From contig NZ_AJGU01000001.1 of the NCBI RefSeq assembly GCF_000260795.1, forward strand, positions 186,001-250,000: a stretch of 64,000 bases of DNA, written 5' to 3'. The translations under genes and the position numbers were made by a program. This document shows positions 60,624 to 64,000 of this stretch, in pieces. Numbering within the stretch: the stretch's first letter is position 1; each line of letters starts with the position of its first letter. The DNA comes from Treponema sp. JC4. GTDB taxonomy: Bacteria > Spirochaetota > Spirochaetia > Treponematales > Treponemataceae. Under the pieces are notes generated by a model. That model worked only from the letters and a program-made list of their open reading frames with translations, had not been told where the DNA came from and did not search any database.

Positions 60624-61685
60624 ATGAAAAAAATTGGTATTGCAATTGCTGCATTTGCCCTGATTCTTTCATCAGCAAGTGCTTACAATCCACCGGAGCT
60701 TTCAGAAAATCTCTGGAATCTTTCGAGTACAAGAAACCTTACAGGAATGAATTCTGTTGCCAGTGTGGGAACTTTAGGCTGCAGTTCAGATTCAATCGTT
60801 TTGAACCCGGCTCTTACAGCACAGGCTCAGCGCGTGTCTTTGAACCTTGGCTATACTGCTCTTATTACTTATGATCCAAGTGATGATTACGGAAACGCTT
60901 TTCAGGCTGGAATCCTGATTCCTTTCAAGATGTTCAACTTTTCAGGCCTTACAAACTTTGTTTCTACTCCATGGCTCAAAAATACATGGAATATGAAGGC
61001 CGGACTTTCAAAAGAAATTACTCCAAAACTTTCTGTTGGTGCTAATGCAGACTTAGGTCTTGCCTGGGGCGCTGGTGCTGACTGGGCAATTGGTGCTGGA
61101 GTTGGTTTTGTTTATGATTTCGGACAGCTTGCCTTTATGCCAGATTTCAGCGTAGGTGCTTCACTTTTGAATCTTGGAAAATATTACAAACCTGATGAAA
61201 TTCCAGGAGCAAGATGGGATAAAGCTGCAACAAACTGGCCTTCTCCTGTAACTCTTAAAGCCGGTGCAAATGCTGTTTTCTATAAAAACGAAAACTTTGA
61301 CGTTAGCGCTGCTTTAGACATCACAGTTCCAACCTTCCAGAATGTTATTTTTGACATTACACCAAAATTCTGTGTAAAAGAAATGCTTTATTTTACAGTT
61401 CCTGTATCAATCAACTGTTATGAAATGGCAGAAGCTCACAATAAAGGTTTCTCTGCCGGAATTGGAGCTTTCTTTAAATTCAACTTCAACGTAAAGAACA
61501 ATCAGTATCTTGAAAAGAACGGCTGGAGCGAAAGTGAAATGGTTGCTTCTGCTGCTTACAAAAATCTTGATGCCTCAGTTCACGCTGTTACAGCAAACGT
61601 AGACGTAAATCTTGGTATGAAGGATAAGACTCCTCCTGTAATCAAGGTTTGGTCAGATGATGAAGAAGACGATGACGAGGAGTAG
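60624..61685 (+). CDS. UPF0164-like outer-membrane protein
   Basis: A 353-residue exported protein (signal peptide IGIAIAAFALILSSASA). The mature part begins with an Asn/Ser-rich head including SVASVGTLGCSSDSIVLNPA and then repeated beta-strand patterns rich in G-A-G-x-D/N, similar to the UPF0164/FadL-like outer-membrane family of treponemes (for example proteins in the TP0548/TP0856-TP0865 group). It ends in an acidic DDEEDDDEE tail, unusual for a barrel. GGGAG lies upstream of the ATG at 60624. It overlaps in operon fashion with the next gene. Confidence 0.68.
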   Translation: MKKIGIAIAAFALILSSASAYNPPELSENLWNLSSTRNLTGMNSVASVGTLGCSSDSIVLNPALTAQAQRVSLNLGYTALITYDPSDDYGNAFQAGILIPFKMFNFSGLTNFVSTPWLKNTWNMKAGLSKEITPKLSVGANADLGLAWGAGADWAIGAGVGFVYDFGQLAFMPDFSVGASLLNLGKYYKPDEIPGARWDKAATNWPSPVTLKAGANAVFYKNENFDVSAALDITVPTFQNVIFDITPKFCVKEMLYFTVPVSINCYEMAEAHNKGFSAGIGAFFKFNFNVKNNQYLEKNGWSESEMVASAAYKNLDASVHAVTANVDVNLGMKDKTPPVIKVWSDDEEDDDEE

Positions 61686-61689
61686 GAAT

Positions 61690-64000
61690 ATGGCAAAAAT
61701 GAAATCTGTAAAAATCGCATTATTAGCATTGATGATTCCTGTCTGCGCGTTTGCAAAAACCCGCTATATTTCACCTAACAATGATGGTGTACAGGATGCT
61801 CTTGAGATTCCACTCCGCATTTCTGATAAACGTTATGTTCAGGGCTGGAGTCTTGTAATTATGGACTCAAACAAAAAGGTTGTCCGCACAATTGAAAATA
61901 AGGTTTCACTTCCAGAAAAACTTGGAGTAAAATCCTTCTTCAAGCAGCTTATTACTCCAAAACACGGAGTAGAAATTCCGTCTTCAATTACCTGGAACGG
62001 AACAATGGATAACGGTGAACTGGCTCCAGATGGAACTTACTTCTATTATATTACTGCAATTGATGATAACGGCAACAAAGGCCAGACAAAAGAATTCAAG
62101 GTAGTAATTGATACAGTTGCTCCTGAGGTTGAAATTGCTCAGCCTGGAGATAAAATCTTTGGTGAAGGCGCTAAGGCTGCATTTAAAGTTCGCCAGAGCG
62201 GTTCAAAAGAAGATTTGTGGGTTGGTACTTTTGCAAGTGCAGACGGAAAAACTGTTCGCACTTACACCTGGAAAAAATCTGAACCTCTGGAATTCAGCTG
62301 GAAGGGAACTGATGACCTGGATGCACAGCTTCCTGATGGTGTTTATAATTATGATATCACAGCAACTGACCGCGCTGGTAACAAGGCTGCAAAAACTGGT
62401 ATTGCAAATATCATCTATTCTGCAGAAAAACCTGCAACAAACATTTATCTTGCTTCTTCACGCTACTTCTCTCCAAATACAGAAAGCGTTTACAAAGACG
62501 TTAAGTTCAACCTCACAATTCCTGTTCCTGAAGAAAAATCTGGTAACAAGCTTGTTGAATGGGCTTTGACAATTGAAGACAGAAACGGAAAAGCAGTTCG
62601 TGTTTACAATCAGTCAAATACTGGTGCTGTTCCTCCTTCAGAAATTACTTTTGACGGAACAGACGGAAAAACAAAACTTAAAGATGGTGAATACCGCGCA
62701 AGCATTACTGCAAAATATCTGAACGGATATGTTCCTGCAACAATCTATTCTCCATATGTAGTACTTGATACAGAAAAACCTGTTGCAAGCATTAAGGCTT
62801 CTGAAACAACCTTTGGTGCCGGCTCAAAAGATTCTGTAAAATTTGCCATTACAACTCTTCCTTCAGCTGGTGCTCCTGTTCAGAACTGGAAGGCTGAAAT
62901 CAAGAATGTTGATACAAATGAAGTTGTACGCACATATGACTTTGGCGCTTTCCCACCAGAATCAGTTACATGGAACGGTGTAAACGACAAAGGTCAGATC
63001 AGCGAAAAGGGTAAATACCAGATGGTAATTTCTGCAGTTGACCTTGCAGGAAACGCAGGCGGTGGACAGACTGCCGGAACTGTAACATTTGATACAACAG
63101 AAGCTCAGCTTCTTCTTGCTATGAGTGATTCTGCTTTCTCTCCAAAGCCGGACGGAAACAGCCCTAAAAAGACAATCAGCTTTACTCCACTCACACAGAC
63201 AAAAGAAGTTAAGTCATACACATTCACTGTAAAGGATTCTTCCGGCAAAGCTGTTTACACAACAAGCGGTGAAAATTCTCTTCCTGCAAGCTTTACATGG
63301 GACGGAAAAGCTGATGACAAGACTCTCTGTGCAGACGGAAACTATTCTGCTCAGCTCAGTCTTGAAGCTACAAACGGTTCTCAGGTTGCTGCTTCTACTC
63401 AGCTTTTTGTAATTGATACAGTTGCTCCTTCTCTTACTGCTTCTACTCCATACAAGTTCTTCTCTCCAGACGGAGACAGCAAGAAAGATAAAATGCCTGT
63501 AACAATTGCAAACTGCACTCCTGAAAAACTCTGGACTGCAAATGTTCGTGATTCAAAAAATCAGATTGTAAAAACTTATACATGGAGCGGTGCTTCATCT
63601 TCTCTTACATGGGATGGAAGTGACGAAAGCGGAAACGTAGCAGCAGACGGAGTTTATTCTATTGAATTTACTTCAACTGATGAGGCTGGAAACTCCTTCA
63701 AATCAGTTCTTCCTTCACTCACACTCGACAGTCGCGAAACTAAGGCTTACCTTACAGCTGACCTTGAAGGAATCTCTCCAAACGGAGACTCTAAAGTTGA
63801 TGCCCAGAAGTTTGAAATTACACTTTCTGTTCCAGACGGAATTAAGACCTGGAGCTTTAATGTTCGTAAAGAAGACGGAAAGAGCGTATTTGCCCTTTCT
63901 GAAAAAGACAGCGCAAACGTTCCTGCTGTAATCAACTGGAATGGCGCTGGTGCAGACGGAAATGCCTGCGAAGGAACCTTTACTGGTACTCTTGATATTG
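61690..64000 (+). CDS. Large exported FlgD/Ig-like repeat protein, N-terminal part
   Basis: The frame is open from ATG 61690 to the window end (about 770 residues so far). A signal peptide (MKSVKIALLALMIPVCAFA) is followed by about seven modules of roughly 100 residues. Each has the FlgD-Ig signature: a FSPNxDGxxD calcium-type loop (YISPNNDGVQDAL, FFSPDGDSKKDKM, ISPNGDSKVDAQ) and W-N/D-G-x-D-x-x-G-x-x-x-x-D-G-x-Y (SWKGTDDLDAQLPDGVYNYD). GGAG spans the stop of the upstream gene, four bases before ATG. Likely a surface or periplasmic partner of the UPF0164-like protein. Confidence 0.82.
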   Translation, partial: MAKMKSVKIALLALMIPVCAFAKTRYISPNNDGVQDALEIPLRISDKRYVQGWSLVIMDSNKKVVRTIENKVSLPEKLGVKSFFKQLITPKHGVEIPSSITWNGTMDNGELAPDGTYFYYITAIDDNGNKGQTKEFKVVIDTVAPEVEIAQPGDKIFGEGAKAAFKVRQSGSKEDLWVGTFASADGKTVRTYTWKKSEPLEFSWKGTDDLDAQLPDGVYNYDITATDRAGNKAAKTGIANIIYSAEKPATNIYLASSRYFSPNTESVYKDVKFNLTIPVPEEKSGNKLVEWALTIEDRNGKAVRVYNQSNTGAVPPSEITFDGTDGKTKLKDGEYRASITAKYLNGYVPATIYSPYVVLDTEKPVASIKASETTFGAGSKDSVKFAITTLPSAGAPVQNWKAEIKNVDTNEVVRTYDFGAFPPESVTWNGVNDKGQISEKGKYQMVISAVDLAGNAGGGQTAGTVTFDTTEAQLLLAMSDSAFSPKPDGNSPKKTISFTPLTQTKEVKSYTFTVKDSSGKAVYTTSGENSLPASFTWDGKADDKTLCADGNYSAQLSLEATNGSQVAASTQLFVIDTVAPSLTASTPYKFFSPDGDSKKDKMPVTIANCTPEKLWTANVRDSKNQIVKTYTWSGASSSLTWDGSDESGNVAADGVYSIEFTSTDEAGNSFKSVLPSLTLDSRETKAYLTADLEGISPNGDSKVDAQKFEITLSVPDGIKTWSFNVRKEDGKSVFALSEKDSANVPAVINWNGAGADGNACEGTFTGTLDI

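Noticed and set aside
1-64000. tRNA, rRNA, tmRNA or 4.5S RNA genes
   Set aside because: No cloverleaf with the TTCGA/TTCRANNC arm or known RNA core was seen in gaps on either strand.

Overview
The window is chromosomal DNA of a spirochaete, most likely a gut or rumen Treponema. Pointers are a flagellar-collar-like TPR giant (16249-21027), several lipoproteins with treponeme-style lipoboxes, three related beta-barrel-type surface proteins with one shared leader, a UPF0164-like outer-membrane protein, BspA-type leucine-rich-repeat proteins and a TIGR03545/TIGR03546-like pair. Moderate G+C and a cellobiose phosphorylase tail at the left edge fit a fibre-associated anaerobe. The species is inferred; no rRNA or tRNA gene was seen.

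Layout. 1-11.8 kb: end of a GH94 phosphorylase, two giant lipoproteins in one minus-strand unit, ilvD and a cytoplasmic LRR protein. 11.8-15.1 kb: ndk-gpsA-ffh, with two covarying hairpin repeats in the gaps. 15-27 kb: a glycogen-binding-like secreted protein, the acidic TPR giant, a lipid/polyprenol kinase-like enzyme, secreted and lipid-anchored proteins, a U32 protein and ssb. 27-36 kb: two unknown spirochaetal proteins, valS, a small HD alarmone-hydrolase-like protein and a TIGR03545/03546-like pair whose small member is split by a frameshift. 36-47 kb is the accessory heart: an Rpn-like nuclease, three surface-protein paralogues (two in inverted orientation around about 7 kb), a decayed and an intact DUF4143-type ATPase, a serine recombinase and small toxin-antisense RNA cassettes. 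47-64 kb is housekeeping again: a SPOR protein, coaE, polA, a methyltransferase, an acyl-CoA synthetase, a FliL-like protein, hflX, an acidic membrane protein and the start of a large Ig-like surface protein.

The main new item is a pair of apparent type I toxin-antitoxin cassettes at 40.25-40.60 kb and 45.21-45.55 kb. Each encodes a 32-residue hydrophobic peptide with a basic tail behind an untranslated leader of about 82 nt. Each faces a convergent antisense RNA that has its own strong promoter, a 5' hairpin and a terminator. A third antisense RNA at 40.07-40.15 kb appears to be left over from a cassette that lost its toxin.

Other results are a recurrent promoter layout in which the -10 box lies 6-9 nt before the start codon (leaderless mRNAs) at about a dozen genes including valS, polA, ndk and hflX; a GC-rich palindromic repeat present once between genes and once in frame inside polA; and inverted surface-protein genes with identical 3' ends that could recombine.
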